From an uncultured Acidimicrobiales bacterium (GTDB lineage: Bacteria > Actinomycetota > Acidimicrobiia > Acidimicrobiales > SZUA-35): DNA of 54,494 bases. Below are positions 14,159 through 23,230 of the stretch, one piece after another. The DNA is taken from contig CALKTH010000018.1 of NCBI GenBank assembly GCA_937997485.1, forward strand, positions 1 through 54,494, in the 5' to 3' direction. Both the position numbers and the translations under genes were made by a program. The notes under the pieces are model-generated. The model saw only the letters and a list, made by a program, of their open reading frames with translations. It searched no databases and was not told the DNA's origin. The stretch's first letter is position 1. Each line of letters opens with the position of its first letter.

Positions 14159-16403
14159 CCTGATCAGGAAAAGCGACCGATTGGGGGCCCGGAAGGCGGG
14201 AACTGATGAGAAGTATGTCATCTGCACCATCTGCGACATCAGTTGCCAGTTGCGGGCCAGCGTCGATGAGAACGGCAAGCTCGACAAGATCCGACAGCAC
14301 GACAACCCTGCCTTCTCGAAACACATTTGTTACAAGGGAACCGCCGCTCCGCACGTCCACAATCACAAGGATCGACTTCGAGTCCCGCTGAAGCGAGTGG
14401 GTGAGCGCGGAGAAGACAAGTGGGAGGAAATCTCGTACGAGCAGGCGATGGATGAGATCGCCGACCGACTCAGCGCGGTGGTCGACGAACACGGGCCAGA
14501 GGCCTTCGCTGTGTCAACCTCCGGCTGGAACACCCAAACAACGCACGGCATGGACCGTCGCTTCATGAACCTGCTCGGCAGCCCCAACTGGACCAGCGGC
14601 GTTGCACTCTGCGCCGGCAACACCGCTGCAGTCAACAAGCTCACCTACGGTTGGTTCCCGCTCGGGGACTTCATGAACACGAAGTGCGTGGTCCTCTTCG
14701 GTCACAACCCTCGCAAACACAGTTGGTCACCGATCTATCACATGATCGAAGACGCTCGAGCCAACGGGGCCGAAGTCATCGTGATGGATCCTCGGGTGTC
14801 GGAACAGGCTGCCGCGGCAGATCTACACCTGTCGCTTCGAGCGGGCACAGATGCCGCGATGTGCCTTGGCTGGTTGAACGTCATCATCGAAGAAGAGCTC
14901 TACGACAAGACGTTCGTCGACGAGTGGACCGTCGGGTTCGAAGAGCTCCTAAAGCGCGTCGAGGAATACCCGCTGAGTCGTGTGTCCGAGATCACCGGCG
15001 TGGAACCGGAGCTGATCGCCCGGGCAGCGCGCATGTACGCCAACGCCGACTCCGCCATCATTCCGTGGACGCCGATCACGGATATGCAGATCTCGTCGAC
15101 CTCCGCGATCCGCCTGCAATGCATCCTGCGCGCACTGACGGGCAACATCGATGTCGTCGGCGGCGAGATTTTTCACGGCTTCCATCCCGACTACATCCCC
15201 GAATCCGAGCTGGGCGCCCATGACAACCTGAGCCAAGCGCAACGTGACAAGCAACTCGGGTCACAGGACCACCCGGCTTACACATACCGCGCCCAGGACA
15301 TGCTCGGCGACGCATCAGAACGAGTGTGGGGTCACCGCTACGCCGACATCGTGATGGGCTGCTACATGGCAAACCCCTCAGCAATGTTCCGAGCCATGGC
15401 GACAGAGGATCCCTACAAGGTCAAGGCGTTCTTTACGCTCGGAAACAACACTTTGCTCAGCTACCCGAATCAACACCAGATCTATGCAGGCCTGATGAAT
15501 CAGGACTTGATCGTCGCCCACGAGATCTTCATGACGCCAACCGCAATGCTGGCCGACTACGTGCTTCCCGGCGATGTTTTCAGCGAGCGCAACTACGTTG
15601 CCGACACCTGGGGATGGACAGGGCGGCTTCAGCTTTCGCAGAAGGCCGTTGAACCGCCAGAGCAAGCCACCAGCACCTTCGAGTTCTGGCGCGACCTCGC
15701 CCGGCGGATGGGCATGACTGAGCACTTTCCGTGGGAGTCACTCGAGGATGTGCTCGACTATCGGCTCTCACCGATGGGGAAGACGTTCGAAGAGTTCGGT
15801 CGAGACGAGTACTTCCGGTTCCATGACGCGAATTTCCGCAAGTATCGCCGGACCGGATTCGCAACGCCATCGGGCAAGGTCGAGCTCTACTCGAGCGTGC
15901 TCGACGAACTGGGATTCGATCCTCTTCCTTACTACCGGGAGGGTCCGGCGATTAGTGACGAGTACCCGTACTACATCTTCACCGGTGTCCGCGAGGACCC
16001 ATTCTTTCAGACGGGGCAACGCCAAGTAGAAGTGTTGCGACGACGATCGCCGTCACCCAAGATCTTCATGCACCCGACTGATGCGAAGCGGGACGGACTG
16101 ATCGACGGCGACTGGGTCGACGTGGAAACGGCCACAGGCTCGGTGGCAGCCAAGGTGCTCGTGCAGGAGACGATGAAGGAGGGCCACATTCGGGTGCCCC
16201 ACGGTTGGTGGTATCCGGAGATGCGTTACGGCGACTCGACCCTCAGCGGAGCGTTCATCAGCAGTGATGCGGTGCTCTGCCCGGACTCGAAGGAGTTTCT
16301 CGACTACGAACAGGGCATCCCTCACTTCAAAGGCTTCCCCGGCAGGGTTGTCAAACGATCAGCCCCGCCGGAGGGCCTCTCTCAACAGACGCTTCTCGGA
16401 TGA
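14145..16403 (+). CDS. acetylene-hydratase-like molybdo/tungsto-bis-MGD enzyme
   Basis: 752 residues of the DMSO-reductase superfamily without a Tat or Sec signal, so cytosolic. The Fe-S motif is C27-x2-C30-x3-C34-x27-C62. The residue after the second Cys is D31, and K64 follows the fourth Cys by two. C156 in 'VALCAGNTAA' is placed 94 residues after C62, like the W-ligand Cys141 after Cys46 of Pelobacter acetylene hydratase. Long stretches such as 'RRFMNLLGSPNWTS', 'GFEELLKRVEEYPL' and 'FMTPTAMLADYVLPGD' also match that enzyme as I remember it. Acetylene hydratase adds water to acetylene to give acetaldehyde. The ATG at 14145 has AGGAG upstream and overlaps tetR. Other transhydroxylase-type relatives are possible. 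Confidence 0.8.
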   Translation: MALIDLIRKSDRLGARKAGTDEKYVICTICDISCQLRASVDENGKLDKIRQHDNPAFSKHICYKGTAAPHVHNHKDRLRVPLKRVGERGEDKWEEISYEQAMDEIADRLSAVVDEHGPEAFAVSTSGWNTQTTHGMDRRFMNLLGSPNWTSGVALCAGNTAAVNKLTYGWFPLGDFMNTKCVVLFGHNPRKHSWSPIYHMIEDARANGAEVIVMDPRVSEQAAAADLHLSLRAGTDAAMCLGWLNVIIEEELYDKTFVDEWTVGFEELLKRVEEYPLSRVSEITGVEPELIARAARMYANADSAIIPWTPITDMQISSTSAIRLQCILRALTGNIDVVGGEIFHGFHPDYIPESELGAHDNLSQAQRDKQLGSQDHPAYTYRAQDMLGDASERVWGHRYADIVMGCYMANPSAMFRAMATEDPYKVKAFFTLGNNTLLSYPNQHQIYAGLMNQDLIVAHEIFMTPTAMLADYVLPGDVFSERNYVADTWGWTGRLQLSQKAVEPPEQATSTFEFWRDLARRMGMTEHFPWESLEDVLDYRLSPMGKTFEEFGRDEYFRFHDANFRKYRRTGFATPSGKVELYSSVLDELGFDPLPYYREGPAISDEYPYYIFTGVREDPFFQTGQRQVEVLRRRSPSPKIFMHPTDAKRDGLIDGDWVDVETATGSVAAKVLVQETMKEGHIRVPHGWWYPEMRYGDSTLSGAFISSDAVLCPDSKEFLDYEQGIPHFKGFPGRVVKRSAPPEGLSQQTLLG

Positions 16404-16588
16404 CGGTCTTGACGAGAGTGAAGCTGACGCTTGAAGAGTTTCGAGCGAGGACGCTCGTGAGCGTGGCGAACAGATCGTTCACGTCAAAGCAGACGCCGGC
16501 GAGTTGGGTCTCGCTCAAGCTCGTCCAGCTCCTGTTGGGCAAGCCAGAGGAACTGGACGCCGACTTTGACCACTCGAGTCCGATGTAG
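16400..16588 (+). CDS. possible small protein of 62 residues
   Basis: The ATG overlaps the stop of the acetylene-hydratase-like gene (ATGA at 16400-16403), and the third codon positions are GC-rich as in real genes nearby. I recognise no domain; the N-terminus is basic and the end is acidic. The overlap could be coincidental. It fills most of the 270-nt gap before the alcohol dehydrogenase, a gap in which I otherwise see only a possible promoter at its end. Confidence 0.3.
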   Translation: MTVLTRVKLTLEEFRARTLVSVANRSFTSKQTPASWVSLKLVQLLLGKPEELDADFDHSSPM

Positions 16589-16637
16589 CCGAGAAAGACG
16601 AGACGTCCTCTCGGGAGTGGCGGACGGTTGGCGCTGA

Positions 16638-16667
16638 TTGACAGGCGGGCGTGAACTGCCGCAGTCT
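16638..16667 (+). promoter_or_regulatory. possible leaderless promoter of the alcohol dehydrogenase
   Basis: TTGACA (16638-16643) is a consensus -35. An 18-nt spacer leads to CAGTCT (16662-16667), a weak -10, which lies 6 nt before the ATG at 16674. Confidence 0.4.
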
Positions 16668-16673
16668 CGACCG

Positions 16674-17711
16674 ATGAGAGCTGCCGTCCTGCGACAAGGT
16701 GCCATGGTCGTTGATGACCTTCCCGATCTGGTGCCCAGCGCGCACCAGGTGCTCGTTGAGCCGATTGCTTGCGGCATCTGCGGCTCGGATCTGCACACGG
16801 TTGGCCACGCCCACGAACTCGTCGAGACGGCGAAGGCGGCTGGGGCAGCAGCCTTCACTGCCAACTTTGATCCAGACCGTGACCTGGTCATGGGCCACGA
16901 GGTGTCCTGCCGAGTTCTCGACATCGGTGAGAACGTGAACGGCATCAGCGTTGACGGCCAGTATGTGGCAATGCCGTTTCTCGAGACGGCCACCGGCCGT
17001 CATGTTCCCGGCTACAGCAACGAGTATCCGGGGGGCTACGGCTCGCAGATGCTGCTCAGCCCGGAGGCACTCGTCCCGATTCCCAATGGTCTCGATCCCC
17101 TGGTAGCCGCGCTGACCGAGCCGATGGCGGTTGGACTCCACGCTGTCGAAGAGTCCGTCATCGAGCCGGGACGAATTGCGCTCGTTGCCGGCGCCGGCCC
17201 GGTCGGGCTCGCCATCATCGCCTCACTTGTGAACAAGGGGATCGACAGCATCATCGCCTCGGACTTCTCCCCTGCTCGCCGCCAGCTGGCTCTCGCGATG
17301 GGAGCTTCTGAGGTCATCGATCCTGGCAATGGATCACTCGCCGATGCATGGCGCGCCGCAGGCGACGGCGTCAGGCCGCCAGTGATCTACGACGCGGTCG
17401 GTGTTCCAGGCATGATCGATGCGCTGATGCAGGAGGCGCCGGAACGATCACAGATTCTCGTTGCTGGCGTCTGCATGCCGCCGGACACGATTCGGCCGTT
17501 CATCGGGATCGCCAAACGCCTCAACCTGCAGTTCGTCCTGGGATGGACGCCAGAGAACTTCGTTCGATCTCTTCATGAGCTCGCCGAGGGGCGAATCGAC
17601 GGCTCAAGACTCATCACCGGCGAGGTGGGTCTCGACGGTGTGCCGCAGGCCTTCGCTGACCTTGCGGACCCTGGCCGACACGTGAAGATTCTCGTCCGCC
17701 CCGACCTCTGA
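16674..17711 (+). CDS. zinc-dependent alcohol dehydrogenase (MDR family)
   Basis: 345 residues. The catalytic zinc site is suggested by 'CGICGSDLH' (C36 to H41) and G74-H75-E76, with 'LTEPMAVGLHA' further on. The Rossmann loop is 'VAGAGPVGLAII'. The four-cysteine structural zinc lobe of classical ADHs is missing. It could oxidise an alcohol or reduce an aldehyde with NAD(P)H. Next to an acetylene-hydratase-like enzyme a role with acetaldehyde/ethanol is attractive, but this is only context. Its stop codon lies in the left arm of a perfect terminator. Confidence 0.85.
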   Translation: MRAAVLRQGAMVVDDLPDLVPSAHQVLVEPIACGICGSDLHTVGHAHELVETAKAAGAAAFTANFDPDRDLVMGHEVSCRVLDIGENVNGISVDGQYVAMPFLETATGRHVPGYSNEYPGGYGSQMLLSPEALVPIPNGLDPLVAALTEPMAVGLHAVEESVIEPGRIALVAGAGPVGLAIIASLVNKGIDSIIASDFSPARRQLALAMGASEVIDPGNGSLADAWRAAGDGVRPPVIYDAVGVPGMIDALMQEAPERSQILVAGVCMPPDTIRPFIGIAKRLNLQFVLGWTPENFVRSLHELAEGRIDGSRLITGEVGLDGVPQAFADLADPGRHVKILVRPDL

Positions 17712-17734
17712 TTGGGGAGATTCAGAGGTCGGGG
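17699..17734. terminator. hairpin terminator overlapping the ADH stop codon
   Basis: CCCCGACCTCTGA (17699-17711) and TCAGAGGTCGGGG (17722-17734) are perfect 13-bp arms around a 10-nt loop. It lies between convergent genes. Confidence 0.85.
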
Positions 17735-17737
17735 CGC

Positions 17738-17762
17738 CACCCGCTTGCGGTGCTAGCGGGTG
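17738..17762 (-). terminator. second hairpin at the yceI-like 3' end
   Basis: CACCCGC (17738-17744) and GCGGGTG (17756-17762) pair across an 11-nt loop and include the stop region of the YceI-like gene. Confidence 0.45.
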
Positions 17763-18544
17763 AAGAGGAGTTGCAGTTCGACGATGCCGAAGTCATCGAC
17801 CGAGACGACGGGCCCGCCGTCGGGGACCTCGACGCCGTAGTCGGCGAACACCATGTTCATTGAGCCGACGACCACCACGGTGCCGTCGACCAGCTGGGCA
17901 TCAAGGCTCAAGGTCACCGGCTGCGTCACACCGTGGATGGTCATGTCCCCGGTGGCCTCCACGCTCACTGCCTCGCTGGCAGCGTTCTCGCCGAGTTCGA
18001 CCGGTTCGGTGAGCACCAACGAGCCCGTTGGGAAGCTGGTTGCCTCGATGGCTTCCAACACGTTGTCGTCGCGCATCGTGTCGTTCGTAGTCAACGTCGT
18101 CATGTCGACCTCGAACGTTGCCGACGTCAAGGTGGTGCCTTCGATCGTCAACGATCCGGTCACATCGCCCGTCCGGCCGACGGCCGTGGTGGAGCCGATA
18201 GACCTGAGCTCCTCATCGATCCGAAAGCCGACAAAGGAGCCGGTGGCGCTTTCGTAGTCAAAGTCGCCGGTTTCGGAGTCGACCGTCCAGACTCCGTCGA
18301 TCCCGTCTCCGGAAGCATCAGCAGACTGCGAGTCATCAGTATCGCCTGCGGTTTGGTCATCAGCGGACGTCGCTGCGTCGGTGTCGTCGTCGGCGGAGAG
18401 GCTCTCGACTGCGGCATCCAAGGTCACCTCATCCGGTTCATCTCCGCTGAAGAACCAAGCGAGCCCCAGCCCCAACACGATGAGGCCGGCGAGTGCACCC
18501 CCGACGAGAAGGCGAATTGCTGTCTTTGATCGTCCGGTGGTCAT
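17753..18544 (-). CDS. membrane-anchored YceI-domain protein
   Basis: 263 residues: a short basic start, one membrane segment (about 10-33), an Asp/Ser/Thr-rich linker (about 35-80), then a YceI/lipocalin-like beta-barrel from 'GVWTVDSETGDFDYESATGSFVGFRI' pattern through 'TSATFEVDMTTLTTND', 'ATGDMTIHGVTQPVTL' and 'ADYGVEVPDGGPVVS'. YceI proteins bind isoprenoid-type lipids, often polyisoprenoid quinones, outside the membrane. The ATG overlaps the stop of the DUF3500 gene (18541-18544), so it is the last member of the YHYH-DUF3500-YceI envelope operon. Confidence 0.88.
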   Translation of the reverse strand: MTTGRSKTAIRLLVGGALAGLIVLGLGLAWFFSGDEPDEVTLDAAVESLSADDDTDAATSADDQTAGDTDDSQSADASGDGIDGVWTVDSETGDFDYESATGSFVGFRIDEELRSIGSTTAVGRTGDVTGSLTIEGTTLTSATFEVDMTTLTTNDTMRDDNVLEAIEATSFPTGSLVLTEPVELGENAASEAVSVEATGDMTIHGVTQPVTLSLDAQLVDGTVVVVGSMNMVFADYGVEVPDGGPVVSVDDFGIVELQLLFTR

Positions 18545-19719
18545 GCTGCGCTCCCGTAGTCGTTGCTCTTGTCTCGGTACACGGAGTGCTGGTGGATGTC
18601 GTTCCCACCAACGCCCCCTTCATTCACGAACTCAATCCACACACTCGGACCGTCGATCCGGCCGTACCCGGACTCGATGTCGATATCGATCGAGTTCGAC
18701 CAGCCGATGTAGGTCTGATCCAGCTCGGCCTCAATCTCTGCGAGGAGCTCATCGGCCGTGCTTGCCTCGAAGTCGTTCACCCAGTTCCGCACCGCAACGA
18801 GGACCAGCTCACGCACCTCGTCCGAAGCCTCGGAGAGCAGCAGTCCCTCGGATGCGGGGAACGTGTCCGAACCTGGACCAAGGACAACTCCGTTGATATT
18901 GCCGCTGACTTCCGCAGCGGCCAGCTGATCGTCGTCGAGTGCTTCGAAGATGGCGAACATCGAAGAGGCTTCATCGGCCAGTGGTTCGATCGTCTCGCCA
19001 TCGAGTTCGAAGCTGCGAGGCTCCACACCCGTGAACGCCGGCGTCACCGACGTGCTGCCGTTCTCGAACGCAACCGTCCGGGCGTAGTGGTGGCCGCCGA
19101 ACTGGAGGGCCCAGGGCTCTGAGGTTGAGGGCTCACCGAAGAACGCCATGTAGTAGCAATCCGCGTCCCAGACGTCGCCATCGCCTCCGCCCAGCTCTTC
19201 ATCGGCGGCGATGATCTGGGCGTACTCAGTAGCGCCCTCATCGCTCATGACAGCTCCAACGACCTCCATTACAAGGTTGACCTGTTCGTCAGAGAGGTTG
19301 CCGTGCCGGATGCCTGCCCGGCCGTTCGTGTCACACGCGGGGAGGTTCGACCACGAGGTTTGAATCGTCGAGTCGCCGAAGTCGTATGACAGGGTGTCGA
19401 GTTCGTCCGCCGACAGCGAGGCGCGAAGGGCCTCGGCTCGTTCGACGACAACGGCGATGGCATCCGTGCCGTCGGCTCCAGCGTCTTCGTCGCCAGCCGG
19501 TTCCGCGTCATCGGTTGTCGAGTCGTCGGTTGTCGAGTCGTCGGTTGTGGCGGAATCGCCATCCGCATCAGATGTCTCGGAGTCCGGCGCGCTCGTCGTG
19601 TCCGTTGCTGCCGCCGCTTCGGTCGTGACGACAGCGGCCGGAGCATCATCGTCGGACGAGCAACTGGCAGCCAGCAGAGCCAGGCACAGCAGCGGGCCCG
19701 TGAGTTTCGGGAGGGTCAT
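18541..19719 (-). CDS. DUF3500 lipoprotein
   Basis: 392 residues from the ATG at 19719, which has AAGGAA 5 nt upstream. The N-terminus is a lipoprotein signal ending in 'LLAASC' (Cys about 20), followed by an acidic Thr/Asp/Ser linker encoded partly by 15-nt repeats. The body has the DUF3500 signature 'WALQFGGHHYARTVAFENG', with the GGHH pair that could bind a metal. The function of DUF3500 is unknown to me. It lies between the YHYH lipoprotein and the YceI protein and is co-transcribed with them. Confidence 0.85.
   Translation of the reverse strand: MTLPKLTGPLLCLALLAASCSSDDDAPAAVVTTEAAAATDTTSAPDSETSDADGDSATTDDSTTDDSTTDDAEPAGDEDAGADGTDAIAVVVERAEALRASLSADELDTLSYDFGDSTIQTSWSNLPACDTNGRAGIRHGNLSDEQVNLVMEVVGAVMSDEGATEYAQIIAADEELGGGDGDVWDADCYYMAFFGEPSTSEPWALQFGGHHYARTVAFENGSTSVTPAFTGVEPRSFELDGETIEPLADEASSMFAIFEALDDDQLAAAEVSGNINGVVLGPGSDTFPASEGLLLSEASDEVRELVLVAVRNWVNDFEASTADELLAEIEAELDQTYIGWSNSIDIDIESGYGRIDGPSVWIEFVNEGGVGGNDIHQHSVYRDKSNDYGSAA
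19511..19548 (-). repeat. 15-nt in-frame tandem repeat in DUF3500 linker
   Basis: TCGGTTGTCGAGTCG occurs at 19511-19525 and 19526-19540, with a partial third copy to 19548. It encodes TTDDS repeats in the linker and could vary in copy number between strains. Confidence 0.7.
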
Positions 19720-19772
19720 GGGGTTCCTTCGTGTCGTGGTCATGTGGTGGTCATGTAGTGACGAGGTGATGG

Positions 19773-20999
19773 TCACTGTCCGGGGGGCGGCGGGAGCACC
19801 GCCTCGAGCTCTTCGGCCGTGACGCCGAGCGTGGCCGCAGCGGTTTCAACATCGAACGGTGGACTGCCGAGGGCGGCAGTCAGATCTTCAACGGAGACAC
19901 CGAGGGCGTCTGCGGCATCGGTGAGATCGGGGCCGCCACCGCCCGTTCCGCCGCCCTCGCCGCCGGCGGGAGCACCCTGGCCACCGCCCTGCACTTCGCC
20001 GTTCAAGCAGCGGCTGATGAACGGGTACTGATCGGTCAGCACGTAGATGTACTGACCGTCGACGGTTGTCCCGTTGCACCGATCCAGGTCTCCGGCGCCT
20101 TCGCTGAACACCCAGTCTGATGCGTACGTGCCGTCGGGGCTGGTTCCAGCGACTTCGACGGCAGGGTCGTCGGGGCCGGTCGCCACGCAGTCCTCGCCCT
20201 GGCGAACCTCATCGCTCAACACGTAGCTCGCGGAGTAGGCGTTCGACTTCGAGTAGTACATCAAGAATCCGTCGGCGGCGAAGCCGACGTGGACGAGATC
20301 GTCGTCCCCGGCGTAGGCCTCGACGAGCAATTCGGAGGCGCCGTGGTAGTGATATTCACCACCTGGCTGCACGTGGGCGTTGTTGAAGTCGAGGCCGAGG
20401 TTGAACTGTTCCTGCAGCGCCTCGATCCGATAGTTCTGGCCCGAGGCACAGGTGACCGTTTCCCCGGTGCCCGGCTCGAACTTCACGCCGTTGACCGCTA
20501 CGCCCGTGGTGCGGACCTCGGTCGCTCCGCCCGTGAAGTTCGGCGTTGTGGTGAAGGACCAGGAGAGATCTTGGTCTTCGATGGCGTTCGGGTTGCCATC
20601 GTTGGGGAACGTGCCCGTCTCATGATCAGGGCGACCGTTGGAGGTAATGGTGCGAGTGCCACCCTCAACAACGACCTCGACCATCGTGCCGAACTCGTCG
20701 TCGCTCAAGGTGTAGGAACCAAGACGTTCAGTTGAAGAAACCGACTGGACTTCCACTCCGGCGGGCTCTTCCGCTGGCTCGTCCTCCTCTTCGGACGCCG
20801 AGACTGGCTCCTCTGCCTCGGGTTCCTCAGCTTCCTCGGCTTCGGTCTCGACTTCGGCCGACTCGGCGGGCGCATCGGCCACGACGGTGGAACCCTCGGC
20901 TGATGAGTCGGCGCTCGAGGAGCAGGCGGCGCTCAGCAAGCTGAGGAACACAACGGCTGTCGCGAGGCGACGGAACGATTCGGATCTCATAGGCCCCAT
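19773..20999 (-). CDS. YHYH-domain lipoprotein 1
   Basis: About 408 residues from the ATG at 20999 (an ATG at 20990 is also possible). A lipobox 'LLSAAC' is followed by a strongly acidic Glu/Ala linker. The body has the YHYH motif itself ('GGEYHYHGASELLVEAYAG') and the closing pattern 'AGDLDRCNGTTVDGQYIYVLTDQYPFISRCLNG' in two pieces. A Gly-rich stretch and a C-terminal helical DLTDAADALG-type repeat region complete it. YHYH proteins are extracytoplasmic and of unclear function; the His/Tyr motif suggests metal binding. A direct-repeat operator candidate sits 16-38 nt before the start. Confidence 0.85.
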   Translation of the reverse strand: MGPMRSESFRRLATAVVFLSLLSAACSSSADSSAEGSTVVADAPAESAEVETEAEEAEEPEAEEPVSASEEEDEPAEEPAGVEVQSVSSTERLGSYTLSDDEFGTMVEVVVEGGTRTITSNGRPDHETGTFPNDGNPNAIEDQDLSWSFTTTPNFTGGATEVRTTGVAVNGVKFEPGTGETVTCASGQNYRIEALQEQFNLGLDFNNAHVQPGGEYHYHGASELLVEAYAGDDDLVHVGFAADGFLMYYSKSNAYSASYVLSDEVRQGEDCVATGPDDPAVEVAGTSPDGTYASDWVFSEGAGDLDRCNGTTVDGQYIYVLTDQYPFISRCLNGEVQGGGQGAPAGGEGGGTGGGGPDLTDAADALGVSVEDLTAALGSPPFDVETAAATLGVTAEELEAVLPPPPGQ

Positions 21000-21014
21000 G
21001 CTGAGGACCCAACC

Positions 21015-21037
21015 TTTGAGCTCCCTGTGAGTCGGCG
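21015..21037 (+). promoter_or_regulatory. direct-repeat motif, copy A (candidate response-regulator site)
   Basis: TTTGAGCTCCC-TGTGAGTCGGCG, two TGAG repeats 11 nt apart. It matches the copy at 23231-23253 at 17 of 23 positions in the same orientation. It lies directly upstream of the YHYH lipoprotein 1 gene, in the short gap after the histidine kinase. Confidence 0.55.
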
Positions 21038-21059
21038 CACAGGAAGCTCCAAGGTTCAA

Positions 21060-22505
21060 CTATGTCATCTCAAGTGACGGAATCTCGAAGGCTGCAGTGA
21101 GTCCGCCGCCGGGAGTTTCGCTGAGTTCGATGCGGGCGTCGTGATGCTCGGCGATGCTCTGCGCGATCGTCAATCCCAGCCCAGCGCCGTCGTGCTTCGA
21201 GCGGGCTCGGGATCGGTCGGCGCGAACAAACGGGGCAAACATGGATTCCGCCATCGATGGATCGATTCCGGGCCCATGGTCAACCACAGCGAGTACGACC
21301 ACAGAACCAACCTGAGAGACCGACACGAAGACGGTTTCGCCTTCCGGCGAGTGCTGGCAGGCGTTCGCGCCGAGGTTCAGCACGGCTTGGTGGAGTCGGC
21401 TGGGGTCACCGCTCACCATGCACGAACCGCTTCGTGACGGGACATAGCGGACGTCCTTCCGCGGGAAAGCAGCGCGCAGGTCTTGGACGACCGCAGAGGC
21501 GATGGCCTCCATGTCAACCGTCTCGATCGTCTGCGAGTCCGTGGGTCGCAGCACGTGAAGGAGGTCGTTCGCCAGCGCCGTCAGTCGCTCGCTCTCCACA
21601 CCAATTCGAGTCATGGCGTTCTCCAGGCCCGCATCGTCGAGCATCCCGGATTGGTAGAGATCGGTGAAGCCCTTCAGAGCGGTCAGCGGCGTTCGGAACT
21701 CATGCGATGCATCGGCCATGAACCGCTGCATGTCGGCCCTCGCTTGGTCCGCTTCTTTGGCCGCTGCCTCTCGTTCGCTGATGATGCTGCGCAGTCGGCT
21801 GACCATCGCGTTGACGTCCGCGCCCAGATCCACTGCCTCACGTGGCCCCGACGACATCTCGATCGAGGTTTCGAGGTCGCCCGCGGCGATGCGGTGCGAT
21901 GCCTGCGCCAATCGAGCGACCGGCCGCGTGACCGACCGCACGACCAGACCGGCAACGAGCACCTGCAACGCGATGAGGCCGGCGAGTCCGATCCACAAAC
22001 TCCGTCGTAGTGACTCGAGCGAGGCATCGACCTCGGCGAGTGACAGACCAATCACGTTGGTCGCGCCGTCTGGCCTCAACACCGTCGCAATACGAAAGCG
22101 GGGGTCACCGCCGACCGAGAACGTGCCCTCCTTGCCGGCGTACGCAGACAAGTCGCGAGCAGCGAGCATGGCGCCGTCTTCGCTTTGAAAGATCACCGTG
22201 CCCGAAGCATCAAGCACCACTTCTTGCGGCCCGTTCTCACCCGCCGGTAGTTCGGGTCGAAACGCCCCATCATCAGCGAGCGGAGGTCCGTCGCGTCGGT
22301 CCCCCGCTGGTCCCGGTCGCCCCTGAGGGGTTCCGGGGGACCGATCGAACGCCGACAGCAGCGCCCTTGTCAGTTCGTCGTCCCCAGCAGCAACGAGGTC
22401 GGCCTCGACGCGAGCGTGGACGAAGAGTCCGAGTCCGATCCCTCCCAGCGTCATCGCCGTGATGAGCGGGACCAGGAGCATCACTCGCAGGCGCAGGTTC
22501 TTCAT
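21060..22505 (-). CDS. sensor histidine kinase of an OmpR-type two-component system
   Basis: 481 residues: membrane segment about 8-30, an extracytoplasmic domain of about 140 residues with a Pro/Gly/Asp-rich stretch, a second membrane segment about 170-190, a HAMP domain, the phospho-acceptor H268 in 'DASHEFRTPLTALKGF', and an HATPase_c domain with 'VLNLGANACQHS' (N box), 'VVDHGPGIDP' and 'GAGLGLTIAQSIAEHH'. It autophosphorylates and passes phosphate to the regulator whose gene overlaps by 4 nt (22502-22505). The genes around it suggest it senses an envelope or metal/redox cue, but the signal is unknown. Confidence 0.93.
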   Translation of the reverse strand: MKNLRLRVMLLVPLITAMTLGGIGLGLFVHARVEADLVAAGDDELTRALLSAFDRSPGTPQGRPGPAGDRRDGPPLADDGAFRPELPAGENGPQEVVLDASGTVIFQSEDGAMLAARDLSAYAGKEGTFSVGGDPRFRIATVLRPDGATNVIGLSLAEVDASLESLRRSLWIGLAGLIALQVLVAGLVVRSVTRPVARLAQASHRIAAGDLETSIEMSSGPREAVDLGADVNAMVSRLRSIISEREAAAKEADQARADMQRFMADASHEFRTPLTALKGFTDLYQSGMLDDAGLENAMTRIGVESERLTALANDLLHVLRPTDSQTIETVDMEAIASAVVQDLRAAFPRKDVRYVPSRSGSCMVSGDPSRLHQAVLNLGANACQHSPEGETVFVSVSQVGSVVVLAVVDHGPGIDPSMAESMFAPFVRADRSRARSKHDGAGLGLTIAQSIAEHHDARIELSETPGGGLTAAFEIPSLEMT

Positions 22506-23206
22506 GCCTCCTGCGCCCGCAAGACATAGCCCGATCCGCGTTTGGTCTGAACGAGTGGTTGGTGGCCGTCGTCGATCTTCCGCCGCAGGTAGCTGATGTA
22601 GAGCTCAACAATGTTCTCGGAGCCGTCGTAGTCCTCGCCCCACACGTTGATGAGAATCTGTGCCTTCGACACGACCACGCCGGCATTCACGAGCAGGTAG
22701 TGCAGCAATCGGTATTCCGTGGGCGAGAGTTCGACTCGGCGCCCGCCACGCCGTACTTCCTCCGAGGCTGGCTCGAGGGTGAGGTCGTCGTATGCGATCA
22801 GATCGGAAGCTGCGGCCGGGCCGGATCGGCGGAGAATGGCGCCGACGCGCAGCACAAGCTCCTCGACGCTGAAGGGTTTGACGACATAGTCGTCCCCTCC
22901 TGTCGCAAAGCCTCGAATGCGATCTTCCGGCTCGCCCTTTGCCGTCAGGAACAACACCGGAGTCTGTCTTCCGGCTTCCCGCAATCGACGGCACACCTCA
23001 TACCCGTCGTATCCCGGAAGCATCACGTCGAGCACGATGAGGTCGTAGGCAGCCCTCGTCGCCTCAGCGAGACCTGCGACGCCGTCGTGGGTTTGGGTGA
23101 CCATGTGACCCTGAAATCTGAGGGCCGTCGCCACCACGTCATTGATGGATATCTCGTCTTCGACGACCAGCACCCGGAGTGCAGCGACAGAGGTTGGCGC
23201 TCTCAT
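22502..23206 (-). CDS. OmpR/PhoB-family response regulator
   Basis: 234 residues from the ATG at 23206, preceded by GGAAGGA. The receiver domain has the acidic pair in 'VVEDEISIND', the phospho-acceptor D60 in 'LIVLDVMLPGYDG' and K in 'VVKPFSVEEL'. The C-terminal winged helix is of the OmpR type ('LSPTEYRLLHYLLVNAG', 'VWGEDYDGSENIVELYISYL', 'VQTKRGSGYVLR'). OmpR-type regulators bind direct repeats about 11 bp apart. The TGAG direct repeats at 23231-23253 and 21015-21037 are therefore plausible targets. Confidence 0.93.
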   Translation of the reverse strand: MRAPTSVAALRVLVVEDEISINDVVATALRFQGHMVTQTHDGVAGLAEATRAAYDLIVLDVMLPGYDGYEVCRRLREAGRQTPVLFLTAKGEPEDRIRGFATGGDDYVVKPFSVEELVLRVGAILRRSGPAAASDLIAYDDLTLEPASEEVRRGGRRVELSPTEYRLLHYLLVNAGVVVSKAQILINVWGEDYDGSENIVELYISYLRRKIDDGHQPLVQTKRGSGYVLRAQEA

Positions 23207-23230
23207 GCTGTCCTTCCTACCTCGCGAAGC

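Noticed and set aside
16484..17141. Minus-strand frames opposite the alcohol dehydrogenase.
   Set aside because: They are shadows of its conserved coding sequence.
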